The notes: generated by a model not told the origin, from the sequence alone. 25,526 nt of DNA from Bacteroidales bacterium UBA1715 (GCA_002317135.1 DCIX01000031.1:1-25526); one strand, 5' to 3'. Numbered from the stretch's first letter, positions 1 to 8,282 are shown. Program-made: numbers and translations.

Positions 1-2567
1 TCTTCTGGAGCAACGCAAGGACAATCTTGTTTAATATCATATCTTACGACATCACAGAAACCTTGTTCTGTTGAGAATTTAATATCATAGAAGTTACCAG
101 TACTACTTTGATTTCCATTACCATAACCACTTACACCAGCAAATCCAAGGTATGTACCATCTATATCATCTTTTAAAGCTCCTAATTTAGTATTCGCTCT
201 TGTCGCTTTTATTGCTTGGAATGCTTTAGATGAAGCTGCTCCCATACTTAATGTCAAGAAGTATGTTCCTGGCTGTAATACTATATCGCCACCATCAATA
301 ACGATAGATTCATATGTATTACCTTCTTTATTCATGGTAGCATAGTTTTCCCAAGTCCAAGTTATCGTTTTTGTAATTGTTCCATATTTTACCGTATTTG
401 GGATAAATGCACTATTATTAAGTTGTGCACCATAAATTGTAATAGTCATAGGAACTGAACAAGTAATTTCACCAGTTGCATTTTGGAAGTTATATGCTGC
501 CAATTCCTTCTTAGCTTGGAATGTTGCACTATTCAAAACAACTGTTTGTTTTACCTCAAAACCTGTAGAGAAAGAAGATGTTGCACCTAATGCATTGTCA
601 CCATCCCAAGATGTTGTTGGCTTCACTTGTGCACTACTCATAAATGTACCACTTGCTTGTGCAGTTTCTTGAACCCAAATAGTTTTTGTTCCATCCGCAT
701 TTGCAACGATATCAGAAACATCAATTTTGATTTCTTCTGAACCGACAGATTCTCCAAGTTTAGTTGTAGCACCTTGTGTTTGCCACCAAGAATAAACAGC
801 CGTTGGTCCTGAAGGAGTTACTTTTATTGTTGCTTCATCACCACAATAGAAACCATCTGGTGTGAATTCTTGAGTATAAGCAGAGATTTCTATTTCATCA
901 ATAGCATCCTTATATTCTTGACAACCGTTATTTTTTGCACCATCCTCTATAGCATAATGAACCACAACTTTATACTTACCTATACCAGCTGCACCATTTG
1001 CAGTTTTATAGGTAGTATTAGAACCATTTCCTGTAGAAACTTGCTTGCCATCTTTATACCATGTAATTTTATAACTTGGTTGCAAGTTTGCAGCAACTGC
1101 AAAACCACAATCCAATGTATATCCTTTAAAAGAAGATGCACAAACCTTAGATGTTCCAGGCATAATAGTTGCCGTTGGAGTCGGATCGCGGAAACCACAA
1201 CCTGTAGGAGGATTAATCTTCGTAGCCAACATTTGGTTAGTTGTTGAACCTATACCTAACTGACCAGAAGAGTTACAACCCCACGCATACATAGAGCCAT
1301 CTGAACGAGCATAGAAGCCCCAAGAGTCACCACGGTTGATAAGGATAACATCATCATGTACCTTTCCTGTAGCATAATTAATATATACAGGAGCTTTCGC
1401 TGTTTGTTCAGTACCGTTACCTACATAACCACCAGAGCAACCGCCACCACCCCAAGCGACAGGTCGACCATTAATCGTTACCGCCATACCAAATGCCTGA
1501 CCAGCACCAACTGCTTTAGCTAACAAATATGTACCATCGTTATCTTCATCTTCAGTATTACCTGCCAACACACGACCAGGAGTTGTACCACCAACACCTT
1601 GACCATTTGATCCTGTACCACCACAGCTATTCCAACCATCGTTACCCCAAGACCAAATATAACCATCCGCATCAAGTGCTAAATACGCACCATCACCACA
1701 GGCAATCTCTTTAATTCCACTCAACATAACGCCCTCAGACACATATACTGCACCAAAAGCATTACTTGCGCCACCGTTACCAGTATAATATCCACCATTT
1801 TTATTACGTCCCAAGAATGTTCCATGAGCAGAGTCACCACAAGTCCATACTGTTCCATCTGATTTCAAAATCATTGTAATATGGTCACCAGAGAAGATAC
1901 GAATAGCATCTGTCATAAAATTACCAGCTAAATCCTTACAGAATGTAGGATACAATGCTTGTGCATCTGAACCTGTTCCCAAGGAAGATGTGTAATTGTC
2001 ATTAGCAATATTACCACCCCATGCAACAACTCTACCTTTATAAGGGCCTTCTCCAAGAATAGCGAAAGAGTTGGCATTACCTGCATACACGACTTCAACA
2101 TTTGCAAGATTACCATGACCATCATCGTAAGCGGTACCTTTTAATGGAGAAGTACCTAATTTGACCTGCACTGGTTTTGTAACGACCTTAGTAGAAGCAT
2201 CACCATTACCAGTTTGACCATAGTCATTTACACCCCATCCCCAAACTTGGCCATAACAGTCAAGAGCAACGAACGAAGCTCCCGAACCAGAGTTTACCTG
2301 AGAAATGTTTATACTTGGATTTCCCGATGCATCAGCAGGGAAATCAACTTTTTTCCAAGTGTCTTCTTTTTCTGCAGAAGATCCTACACCAAGCACACCT
2401 GTACCATTTTGTGTTTTGTTTCCACCAGTAGTATAAACAATACTATTACTACACACCAAACTTGACACGGTGTTACCACCTGAAATCAACAAGTCTTTCT
2501 GTGCATACGAGAAGGTACTTACCGCAAGAGCGGCTACCATTACCGAGATTTTGTGAAATCTATTCAT
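1..2567 (-). CDS. Secreted RCC1-repeat / Ig-like protein (3' end beyond window)
   Basis: The frame is open from the ATG at 2567 to the left edge (855 codons), so the C-terminus is missing. The first 23 or so residues form a signal peptide ending in TFSYAQ. Residues of about 90-440 carry RCC1-type propeller blades: GQVWGWGVNDYGQTGNG near 106, DGTVWTCGDSAHG near 235, DGYIWSWGNDG near 302, and DGSMYAWGCNSSGQLGIG near 425. From about 460 onward there are Ig-like or PKD-like segments with paired cysteines (for example KITWYKDGKQV). Near the left edge is a region with the Cys-rich sequence KQDCPCVAPE. The protein is probably exported and surface-attached or released. In Bacteroidota such architectures usually end in a type IX sorting domain, which would lie outside the window. 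The molecular function is unknown; RCC1 blades in bacteria are generally binding scaffolds, and there is no reason to infer GTPase exchange activity. It has its own promoter and is separated from tpiA by a terminator. Confidence 0.85.
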   Translation of the reverse strand, partial: MNRFHKISVMVAALAVSTFSYAQKDLLISGGNTVSSLVCSNSIVYTTGGNKTQNGTGVLGVGSSAEKEDTWKKVDFPADASGNPSINISQVNSGSGASFVALDCYGQVWGWGVNDYGQTGNGDASTKVVTKPVQVKLGTSPLKGTAYDDGHGNLANVEVVYAGNANSFAILGEGPYKGRVVAWGGNIANDNYTSSLGTGSDAQALYPTFCKDLAGNFMTDAIRIFSGDHITMILKSDGTVWTCGDSAHGTFLGRNKNGGYYTGNGGASNAFGAVYVSEGVMLSGIKEIACGDGAYLALDADGYIWSWGNDGWNSCGGTGSNGQGVGGTTPGRVLAGNTEDEDNDGTYLLAKAVGAGQAFGMAVTINGRPVAWGGGGCSGGYVGNGTEQTAKAPVYINYATGKVHDDVILINRGDSWGFYARSDGSMYAWGCNSSGQLGIGSTTNQMLATKINPPTGCGFRDPTPTATIMPGTSKVCASSFKGYTLDCGFAVAANLQPSYKITWYKDGKQVSTGNGSNTTYKTANGAAGIGKYKVVVHYAIEDGAKNNGCQEYKDAIDEIEISAYTQEFTPDGFYCGDEATIKVTPSGPTAVYSWWQTQGATTKLGESVGSEEIKIDVSDIVANADGTKTIWVQETAQASGTFMSSAQVKPTTSWDGDNALGATSSFSTGFEVKQTVVLNSATFQAKKELAAYNFQNATGEITCSVPMTITIYGAQLNNSAFIPNTVKYGTITKTITWTWENYATMNKEGNTYESIVIDGGDIVLQPGTYFLTLSMGAASSKAFQAIKATRANTKLGALKDDIDGTYLGFAGVSGYGNGNQSSTGNFYDIKFSTEQGFCDVVRYDIKQDCPCVAPE

Positions 2568-2581
2568 TGTCGTGTATTTTG

Positions 2582-2617
2582 CAAAATATAATTATAGACT
2601 AATCAGGTTTCAAAAAA
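2582..2617 (-). promoter_or_regulatory. Predicted promoter of the RCC1-repeat gene
   Basis: On the minus strand TTTTTTG (2617-2611) is followed after 20 bases by TATATTTTG (2590-2582). This is close to the Bacteroidetes sigma-factor pattern TTTG-N19-21-TAnnTTTG, with one extra T in the -7 box. The ATG at 2567 lies 14 bases further on, so the 5' UTR would be very short. A bulged inverted repeat (2614-2624 with 2630-2640) overlaps the -33 element. Confidence 0.5.
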
Positions 2618-2750
2618 GTTACACGAAATGTGAACTTTTTATAATTATCCAATTAGACTTAATCGCAAAAATACATATTTATTTGTTTTGAACAAGATTT
2701 GAACAAGGTTTTTTATTGGGAGACAATGGATTTACGAATTTTTATAAATA

Positions 2751-2777
2751 AAAAAAGGGCGGAGTTGAACCCCGCCC
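2751..2777 (-). terminator. Rho-independent terminator after tpiA
   Basis: Read on the minus strand, GGGCGGGGT (2777-2769) pairs with ACTCCGCCC (2765-2757) around a 3-base loop, followed by six T. The single non-Watson-Crick pair is G-U in the minus-strand RNA but A-C in the plus-strand RNA, so the hairpin is built for the tpiA transcript. Confidence 0.85.
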
Positions 2778-2802
2778 CTACGCTAAATCAATTTTTAATT
2801 GA

Positions 2803-3552
2803 TTAGAATGACATTACGATTGTGTTGAAATCTTCAGCTTTCAAAGAAGCACCACCGATCAAACCACCATCGATATTTGGTTTTGCGAACAATTCTTTTG
2901 CGTTTTTAGCATTGCAACTACCACCATAAAGAATAGAAGTTTCGTCAGCGATTGCTTGGCCATATTTAGCAGCGATAGCTTCACGGATTGTTTTCAACAT
3001 ATCTTCAGCTTGGTCAGAAGTAGCTGTTTTACCTGTACCAATAGCCCAAATTGGTTCGTATGCGATAACTAATTTTTTGAAGTCATCAGCAGAAAGTTGG
3101 AAAATAGTTTCTTCCAATTGGTTAATTACAAATTCGTTTTGTTTACCAGCTTCACGAACATCAAGAGCTTCACCACAACAGTAGATTGGAGTCAAACCGT
3201 TTTCAAGAGCCAAAGCTAATTTTTTATTAAGAATTTCGCTTGTTTCACCATAGTAACCACGACGTTCGCTGTGACCAAGGATTACATATTCTGCACCTGT
3301 TGATTTTACCATAGCTGCAGAAACTTCACCTGTGAAAGCACCTTTAGCTTCAGCTGCACAGTTCTGTGCTGAAACTGCGATAGCTTTGTTGTCAACTAAT
3401 TTAACAACTTCAGTCAAGTGAATGAATGGAGTTCCTAAGATTACTTGAACATCAGAAGTTTTTACGATAGCGTTTACTTCTTTTGCCAATGCAACACCTT
3501 CTTGCAATGTTGTATTGCATTTCCAGTTACCTGCTACAATTTTTTTTCTCAT
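2803..3552 (-). CDS. tpiA: Triosephosphate isomerase
   Basis: This cytoplasmic glycolytic enzyme interconverts dihydroxyacetone phosphate and glyceraldehyde 3-phosphate. At 249 residues it has the normal length for the family. The TIM-barrel active site is complete: AGNWKCN near the N-terminus (Asn9 and Lys11), LGHSERR with the catalytic His94, AYEPIWAIGTGKTA with the catalytic Glu near 166, and the phosphate-binding GGSCN and DGGLIGGASL near the C-terminus. The start MRKKIVAGNWK is the only sensible one. It is the last gene of a three-gene minus-strand operon, 32 bases after the DoxX-like gene, and is closed by a strong terminator. Nothing unusual is seen in the protein. Confidence 0.98.
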   Translation of the reverse strand: MRKKIVAGNWKCNTTLQEGVALAKEVNAIVKTSDVQVILGTPFIHLTEVVKLVDNKAIAVSAQNCAAEAKGAFTGEVSAAMVKSTGAEYVILGHSERRGYYGETSEILNKKLALALENGLTPIYCCGEALDVREAGKQNEFVINQLEETIFQLSADDFKKLVIAYEPIWAIGTGKTATSDQAEDMLKTIREAIAAKYGQAIADETSILYGGSCNAKNAKELFAKPNIDGGLIGGASLKAEDFNTIVMSF

Positions 3553-3584
3553 TGTTTTATTTATTGAAATTAGTACTAATTATT

Positions 3585-4934
3585 TTATTTACAGTTTTTC
3601 TCAAATTCCTCTACTGAAGGAATGTCATTGTGATGCCACTTCGCAAGAATCTTTCCATTCTTCAATAGGACAAGACCTGGGTTTGAACGAACTATTGTTT
3701 TCAATAAAATATCATCCGCTGCCAAGAATTGATATTCTGTTTTAGTCAAATCTCTATAATATTGTATAGCATCATCTAGACTCGAAGTGATTCCATAAAA
3801 GGCAAATCCTTTTTCTTTTGCCCAATCATATACATTATTAATATGTATTTGATTTTTCGGATTTGATTGATTTATGTCATAATGAATAGCAAGAAGCACA
3901 TACGAAGTATCGGTAATGACATCACAAGTAGCATCGTCATCACCATTCATAAACAACAAACTTTCAACTTCATATATGTTTTGATTTAAAACAGAATCAT
4001 TTTGCTCTGTTTCAATCTTTTCGCGAACTTCACGAATAGGAACGTCTGGATTATATTCCCAAATTGTATAATCAGGATAATTATTCACAATGTCAAACTC
4101 TTTGTGTTCTCCTGTCTGCATATTTTTAAAGTCAGCATATTGGTACACTTTTTCGTTTGCTTTTGCGATTTCTGCTCCACATTTTTCACACACCAAAGTT
4201 GTTCCAACTTTATATGGACGAAAATCAATTGGTGGCAAATGACGAAGTGCATAAACCGATATACCGACAATCATTACTGTAAGCAAACCAATTGCAAGCA
4301 GAGATTTATTTTTTGTGATTGTTTCTTCGAATCTTTTTCTAAAAATAAATGTAATAACTACAGGTATAAGAATTATGACATTCTTAACAAATGTCTGCCA
4401 ATTGGTAAGAATCAACGCATCACCAAAACAACCACAATCGTGAACCAACTCTTTTCCAGAAATATTTTGTTGCAATGCCAAGTACAATGTTATTGGAGTA
4501 AAACCAACCATGAACAACAAAGCACCCAAAGACGACAATTTCGGAAACAATTTGAACAACAATGCCAAACCAACAAGCAATTCTACCGTACTCAAAATTA
4601 TACCTAAGACCAACGCTGTTGGAGCAAAAATGTCGTCTATCCCCCACGCTTCAAAATAATCTATAAACTTATATTTTGATCCAAGTGGGTCATCTGCTTT
4701 TACAAAACCTGAGAAAATAAACAAAATACCAGAGAAATAGCGGCAAACATTCAACCAAAATTGCTGCGGATTAAATATGAACGACAATCCTACCGAAGCA
4801 GAAAAAATCATTCCAATCAGTACACCAAGTTTTGTCCACGAAGCATCTTCAAACGAACCAAACCCCGCATATAAACTTAAAGCAAAGAATAATGCAATCA
4901 AGCCTGTCCAAAAGTAAATTCTTCGTTTTTCCAT
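3585..4934 (-). CDS. DoxX/MauE-like membrane protein, BT_3928-type, with thioredoxin-like C-terminus
   Basis: The 449-residue protein begins with about eight hydrophobic segments covering residues 1-225. The order fits the DoxX/MauE superfamily: SGILFIFSGFVKADDP (the conserved helix of DoxX-like proteins), then a helix-loop with HDCGCFGDA, as in MauE-like proteins, and further helices to about 230. After a CEKCGAE motif near 250 comes a soluble part of about 200 residues. Its end (VESLLFMNGDDDATC, then SNPGLVLLKNGKILAKWH) resembles a thioredoxin-like fold with no CxxC of its own. Close relatives in Bacteroidales are annotated as BT_3928 family or DoxX family proteins. The paired cysteines suggest membrane redox work, but this is inference. 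The start lies one base after the stop of the DUF1599 gene, so the two are translationally close and transcribed together with tpiA. Confidence 0.8.
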   Translation of the reverse strand: MEKRRIYFWTGLIALFFALSLYAGFGSFEDASWTKLGVLIGMIFSASVGLSFIFNPQQFWLNVCRYFSGILFIFSGFVKADDPLGSKYKFIDYFEAWGIDDIFAPTALVLGIILSTVELLVGLALLFKLFPKLSSLGALLFMVGFTPITLYLALQQNISGKELVHDCGCFGDALILTNWQTFVKNVIILIPVVITFIFRKRFEETITKNKSLLAIGLLTVMIVGISVYALRHLPPIDFRPYKVGTTLVCEKCGAEIAKANEKVYQYADFKNMQTGEHKEFDIVNNYPDYTIWEYNPDVPIREVREKIETEQNDSVLNQNIYEVESLLFMNGDDDATCDVITDTSYVLLAIHYDINQSNPKNQIHINNVYDWAKEKGFAFYGITSSLDDAIQYYRDLTKTEYQFLAADDILLKTIVRSNPGLVLLKNGKILAKWHHNDIPSVEEFEKNCK

Positions 4935-4935
4935 A

Positions 4936-5487
4936 TTAGTTTCCCTTTTCTATTTCCAATTTAATTAATGCAAAAATAGCATAGTTAATCATATCCTGAT
5001 AATTCGCATCAACGCCTTCGGAAATTTTCGTGATACCTTTATTGTCCTCAATTTGTTTTGTGCGATATAGCTTTTGCAAAATCACATCTGTGAAAGAACT
5101 CACACGCATTTCACGCCACGCTTCTCCATAATCGTGATTTTTCTTCAACATAAGGTCGCGTGTGTCGTCATAGTACTTATTATACAACGCCATAGCCATA
5201 TCCTTAGGCAATTCTATTGGAGCATCCGTACCCTTCAATTCCAACTGAATCAATGCCATAATGCCATAATTTACAATAGCAATAAACTCCGGAACAATTC
5301 CTTCTCCAACTTTTGAAACACCTTTCTCTTCAATACTACGAATACGACTTGCTTTTATGTAAATCTGGTCAGTTACAGATTCTGGACGCATAATTCGCCA
5401 GGCTGTACCATAGTCATCATATTTTTTTTCAAAAACATCCAGACAAATCTTCTTTACCAATTCGAATTCTTCGTTTGTATTAGCCAT
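4936..5487 (-). CDS. Tandem DUF1599 protein
   Basis: With the start at 5487 (MANTNEEFELVKK) the protein has 183 residues. A longer frame opens at 5538, but that extension spans the predicted -7 box and would begin upstream of it, so the shorter start is chosen. The protein is an internal duplication: YDDYGTAWRIMRPESVTDQI in the first half matches DYGEAWREMRVSSFTDVI in the second. Each copy then has a K..R...IE..KG..K..EG stretch and ends in a NYAI.ALI.LE helix. This pattern is the DUF1599 family (called a nucleotide-modification-associated domain in some phage contexts). The biochemical role is unknown. The conserved acidic, His-poor helices suggest an all-alpha fold; a MazG-like nucleotide-binding role is only a guess. 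It is the first gene of the operon with the DoxX-like gene and tpiA. Confidence 0.85.
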   Translation of the reverse strand: MANTNEEFELVKKICLDVFEKKYDDYGTAWRIMRPESVTDQIYIKASRIRSIEEKGVSKVGEGIVPEFIAIVNYGIMALIQLELKGTDAPIELPKDMAMALYNKYYDDTRDLMLKKNHDYGEAWREMRVSSFTDVILQKLYRTKQIEDNKGITKISEGVDANYQDMINYAIFALIKLEIEKGN

Positions 5488-5507
5488 TTTTTCACGAATT
5501 ATTTGCA

Positions 5508-5515
5508 CAAAGATA
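5508..5515 (-). promoter_or_regulatory. Predicted -7 box of the DUF1599-DoxX-tpiA operon
   Basis: TATCTTTG on the minus strand matches the Bacteroidetes -7 consensus TAnnTTTG exactly and lies 20 bases before the chosen ATG at 5487. I see no clear TTG at the usual distance upstream. Confidence 0.55.
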
Positions 5516-5558
5516 CAAGAATAATTGAAAGAATACATTACAAGCGAATTTAGAATAT

Positions 5559-5566
5559 TATATTTG
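5559..5566 (+). promoter_or_regulatory. Predicted -7 box of folP
   Basis: TATATTTG on the plus strand fits TAnnTTTG and lies 15 bases before the folP ATG at 5582. It shares a 94-base divergent intergenic region with the DUF1599 operon promoter. No convincing -33 element was found. Confidence 0.5.
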
Positions 5567-5581
5567 TGAAAATTTACAACT

Positions 5582-6403
5582 ATGAGTTTCGATTGGCAAT
5601 CAATAGATTATACAAAACCACTTGTAATGGGCATTCTAAATGTAACCCCAGATTCATTTTTCGACGGTGGCTCATACACAACAAAAGAAACCATTCTTCG
5701 CAGATTCGAAGCAATGATACAAGATGGAGCTGATATTATTGACATAGGTGCATATTCATCGCGTCCTGGAGCTGAAGATATTTCGGCAGAGGAAGAATTT
5801 GAGCGCTTAAAATTTGCACTAACAATCGCAAAAGAAAAATTCCCACAAATACCAATTTCTATTGACACATTTAGACTTGCCGTCATCAAAAATGTTCTTG
5901 ATTTTTATGGCCCAGTTATGGTTAACGACATTTCTGGAGGGAACTATGATGCTGAAATGATGCGTTTTTGTGCCGATAATAATTTACCATTTGTTTGTAT
6001 GCACATGCAAGGAACGCCACAAACAATGCAAATTAAACCACAATACATCAATGTCGTTTCTGAAGTATTGGATTTTTTCAAGAAGAAGATTGAAGAAGCA
6101 GAATCGCTCGGTCTTACACAATTTATAATCGATCCTGGATTTGGATTTGGGAAAACAGTAGAACAAAACTATGAACTTTTGAATAATCTTGAAAAGTTTG
6201 TAGAATTAGGTTATCCTGTGTTTGTGGGAGTCTCACGCAAATCAATGATACAAAGAGTTATTGATTGTACGGCAAAAGAAGCCCTAAATGGAACGACCGT
6301 TCTGAACACAATTTCGCTACTCAAAGGGGCAAAAATTATTCGAGTTCACGATGTGCGCGAAGCAAAAGAAGCGGTAATGATTGTGAGAGCAACAACAAAA
6401 TAA
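5582..6403 (+). CDS. folP: Dihydropteroate synthase
   Basis: This folate pathway enzyme joins 6-hydroxymethyl-7,8-dihydropterin diphosphate to p-aminobenzoate, and is the target of sulfonamides. At 273 residues it has the usual length. Motifs appear in order: MGILNVTPDSFFDGG (the flexible loop near the N-terminus), DGADIIDIGAYSSRPGA (pterin and pyrophosphate binding), PISIDTF, VNDISGG, DPGFGFGKT (with the pterin-binding Asp and Lys region), and GVSRKSM near the C-terminus. SSRPGA replaces the more common STRPGA, a conservative change. The gene diverges from the DUF1599-DoxX-tpiA operon. Its stop codon is one base from the stop of the convergent membrane-protein gene, with no terminator between them. 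Confidence 0.97.
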   Translation: MSFDWQSIDYTKPLVMGILNVTPDSFFDGGSYTTKETILRRFEAMIQDGADIIDIGAYSSRPGAEDISAEEEFERLKFALTIAKEKFPQIPISIDTFRLAVIKNVLDFYGPVMVNDISGGNYDAEMMRFCADNNLPFVCMHMQGTPQTMQIKPQYINVVSEVLDFFKKKIEEAESLGLTQFIIDPGFGFGKTVEQNYELLNNLEKFVELGYPVFVGVSRKSMIQRVIDCTAKEALNGTTVLNTISLLKGAKIIRVHDVREAKEAVMIVRATTK

Positions 6404-6404
6404 C

Positions 6405-7748
6405 TTATTCATCTTCCTCTTCTTCTCGTGTTTTTCTGTAGACTTCAGATAGTCGAAACAACACAATCATAAAGAAAGGTAGAAGAATAATCCTATAACG
6501 AACCAATGCACCAAAGTTGGCTATTGTTAGACCAATAAAGAAACCGAAAATTAGAACAAAGAAGCAAAGACTCATTAGAAATGGATCTTCCTTAAATGTT
6601 CGTATTACTCGCATTCTCATCTTTATAACAACGTATAAAGTCAGCAATAGGATAGCAAGATTTTCTAGTCCCGAAAGTAACATAAACGGCGTTCTTGCTT
6701 CCCATAAAAATGGTCGGTACAGTCCTGCAGACAACGCTTGAGGAAGTTTTTTCAACATACCTGACAACGAAGCATCGAATGTCCCAATATCAAAACTGTT
6801 ATCTCCATAATAGTCACGTTTCAAGTCATCTTGAATAATTACAGCCTGTTCCATCATAGAACCAACCGAAGCATATTTACCCTCGGCTAGATCACCCATA
6901 TTATCAAGAAAAACCAGAAATACAGCAAATAAACCAATCATCATCATTGGAAAAAAGGCAACACGAATGAACTTATTCTCTATATGTCGGAATTTCATCA
7001 AGCCTATCCAAGCAATACAAGTCGCAAAAACAGTATAAAATGCGTATGGTCGTATAGAAGTTAAGACATACGCCCAAAATAAAAACCGAAAGATATTTCC
7101 CCAAACGAACCGTTCTCTCTTAAAAATCATGTAACACGATGTGTATATGGCAAATACACCAACCATACACCAAATATCTTTTAACAATCCAGATCCCCAA
7201 AAACACACCGATGGGATATAAAACAAAGCAATTGCAATATTTTTGGACATGTGTGGATAGATACGCACCATCATTTTATAAAACCGCCAAATAGGAATGA
7301 ATAAAAGTGCATTCATTACTATAGTCGTACCAATATAAGAGCCAAAACCAAGTATATAGAACGGTACCGAAAAACGACAAACCGCCCAAGAATTGGCGTC
7401 CTTAAAATAAGTTGGCCACCCCGTTGTTCCATCAAACAAAGAACGAAGTTCTGGCGTACGAACACCGAACATTAATTGTACAAACGCAGAAATATTCTTT
7501 TCTGCCATTCTCACTATACAACGAGAACCAGTAAAATAATACTGCGTATCGCCACCATCGTAATAGAAAATGTACACACAAGCGAAGAGCAACCCAGAAA
7601 AAATACGAAGGAACAATGCTCTTGTAAAATGAGAATAGTATTCATAGGTTTCTATCCTATCATCTTGTATTTTTCGGGCATAACAAAATATAATGGTGAG
7701 AAGCACAAGCATCACCAATAAATCTGTTCCCGAAACTAATTCTCTCAT
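6405..7748 (-). CDS. Polytopic inner-membrane protein, O-antigen polymerase/GT-C-like
   Basis: I do not recognise a named family. The 447 residues form roughly ten hydrophobic segments: near 8-25, 45-65, 130-150, 170-190, 200-220, 225-245, 260-285, 370-385, 400-420 and 425-440. A first extracytoplasmic loop carries YYDGGDTQYYFTGS. A membrane-edge motif reads PSVCFWGSGLLKD near 190. A large soluble loop between about 290 and 360 contains KLPQALSAGLYRPFLWEAR. An acidic loop motif, a PSxxFWxSGxxKD motif and a big periplasmic loop before the last helices recall EpsG/Wzy-type polymerases and GT-C glycosyltransferases, but this is analogy, not identification. The C-terminus is an acidic, charged tail (KTREEEEDE). 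It has its own -7 box and is not in an obvious glycan cluster. It converges on folP with one base between stop codons. Confidence 0.75.
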   Translation of the reverse strand: MRELVSGTDLLVMLVLLTIIFCYARKIQDDRIETYEYYSHFTRALFLRIFSGLLFACVYIFYYDGGDTQYYFTGSRCIVRMAEKNISAFVQLMFGVRTPELRSLFDGTTGWPTYFKDANSWAVCRFSVPFYILGFGSYIGTTIVMNALLFIPIWRFYKMMVRIYPHMSKNIAIALFYIPSVCFWGSGLLKDIWCMVGVFAIYTSCYMIFKRERFVWGNIFRFLFWAYVLTSIRPYAFYTVFATCIAWIGLMKFRHIENKFIRVAFFPMMMIGLFAVFLVFLDNMGDLAEGKYASVGSMMEQAVIIQDDLKRDYYGDNSFDIGTFDASLSGMLKKLPQALSAGLYRPFLWEARTPFMLLSGLENLAILLLTLYVVIKMRMRVIRTFKEDPFLMSLCFFVLIFGFFIGLTIANFGALVRYRIILLPFFMIVLFRLSEVYRKTREEEEDE

Positions 7749-7771
7749 ACAAATGTGTTAGAAAACAAGTT

Positions 7772-7779
7772 CAAAGATA
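7772..7779 (-). promoter_or_regulatory. Predicted -7 box of the membrane-protein gene
   Basis: TATCTTTG on the minus strand is an exact TAnnTTTG match, 23 bases before the ATG at 7748 and just downstream of the queD stop. It is identical in sequence to the boxes at 5508 and 24958. Confidence 0.5.
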
Positions 7780-7794
7780 GTATTTTTCAAAAAA

Positions 7795-8241
7795 CTACTG
7801 ATTATCTTCTGCAAACCATTCAGCAAAAGAAGTAGGAGTTTCGTACAAACGAATACTGTGTAAAGAAACTTGTGAAGGCAACTTTGCTTTTATTAATTCA
7901 ACAAAATATATCGTTAAATTCTCACAAGTTGGTTGAAATGGAACTTCTATAAATTTCCCTTCTGACTGAAATTGTCGTAGAGCATCGAATCCGCCATTTT
8001 TAGGGACAACCAAGGCATGGTCAAACGTGTCTACTATAGGAATTTTCACAACATTTTTCAATACACTAAAATCAAGAACCATCCCATATTTAGGAGAGTT
8101 GACATCATCACAAGGAGAGCCAATAAGTGTCACCTGTAATTTATAGGTATGACCATGAATATTTTGGCACAAGCCATCATAATTATGAAGAGCATGAGCC
8201 ATGTCAAAAACAAATTCTTTGGTAATTCTAATTTTAGTCAT
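7795..8241 (-). CDS. queD: 6-carboxy-5,6,7,8-tetrahydropterin synthase
   Basis: This enzyme converts 7,8-dihydroneopterin triphosphate into 6-carboxytetrahydropterin, an early step to queuosine and other 7-deazapurines. The 148-residue product from MTKIRITKEF has the complete active site: zinc ligands in FDMAHAL and IHGHTY, the catalytic Cys in GLCQNIHGH, the Asp-His of TFDHALVV, PTCENL, and the substrate-binding Glu of LYETPTSFAEW. The frame opens earlier at 8292, but those residues are encoded by the ilvE terminator hairpin, so the start at 8241 is chosen. The gene follows ilvE after that terminator, so expression depends on read-through or on a promoter I cannot see. Confidence 0.93.
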   Translation of the reverse strand: MTKIRITKEFVFDMAHALHNYDGLCQNIHGHTYKLQVTLIGSPCDDVNSPKYGMVLDFSVLKNVVKIPIVDTFDHALVVPKNGGFDALRQFQSEGKFIEVPFQPTCENLTIYFVELIKAKLPSQVSLHSIRLYETPTSFAEWFAEDNQ

Positions 8242-8248
8242 TTGTAGT

Positions 8249-8282
8249 AAAAAAGTAGAGACGCGATTACTCGCATCTCTAC
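8249..8282 (-). terminator. Rho-independent terminator between ilvE and queD
   Basis: On the minus strand GTAGAGATGCGA (8282-8271) pairs with TCGCGTCTCTAC (8266-8255) around a 4-base loop, followed by six T (8254-8249). The single imperfect pair is G-U in this orientation and C-A in the other, so it serves the ilvE transcript. The stem resembles the AGAGACGC stem after cysS. Confidence 0.88.

Noticed and set aside
870..1247. 125-residue plus-strand ORF
   Set aside because: It lies wholly inside the antisense strand of the RCC1-repeat gene, whose frame is continuous and has recognisable repeats. Its product is rich in Cys and Ser without any motif.
2788..2803. Short AT-only hairpin after the tpiA stop
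   Set aside because: Very weak stem, and the GC-rich terminator just beyond it explains termination.
4002..4607. 201-residue plus-strand ORF
   Set aside because: Antisense to the DoxX-like gene, low-complexity Cys/Asn/Phe-rich product, no start context.
5488..5538. N-terminal extension of the DUF1599 protein
   Set aside because: It contains the predicted -7 box and has no resemblance to the family.
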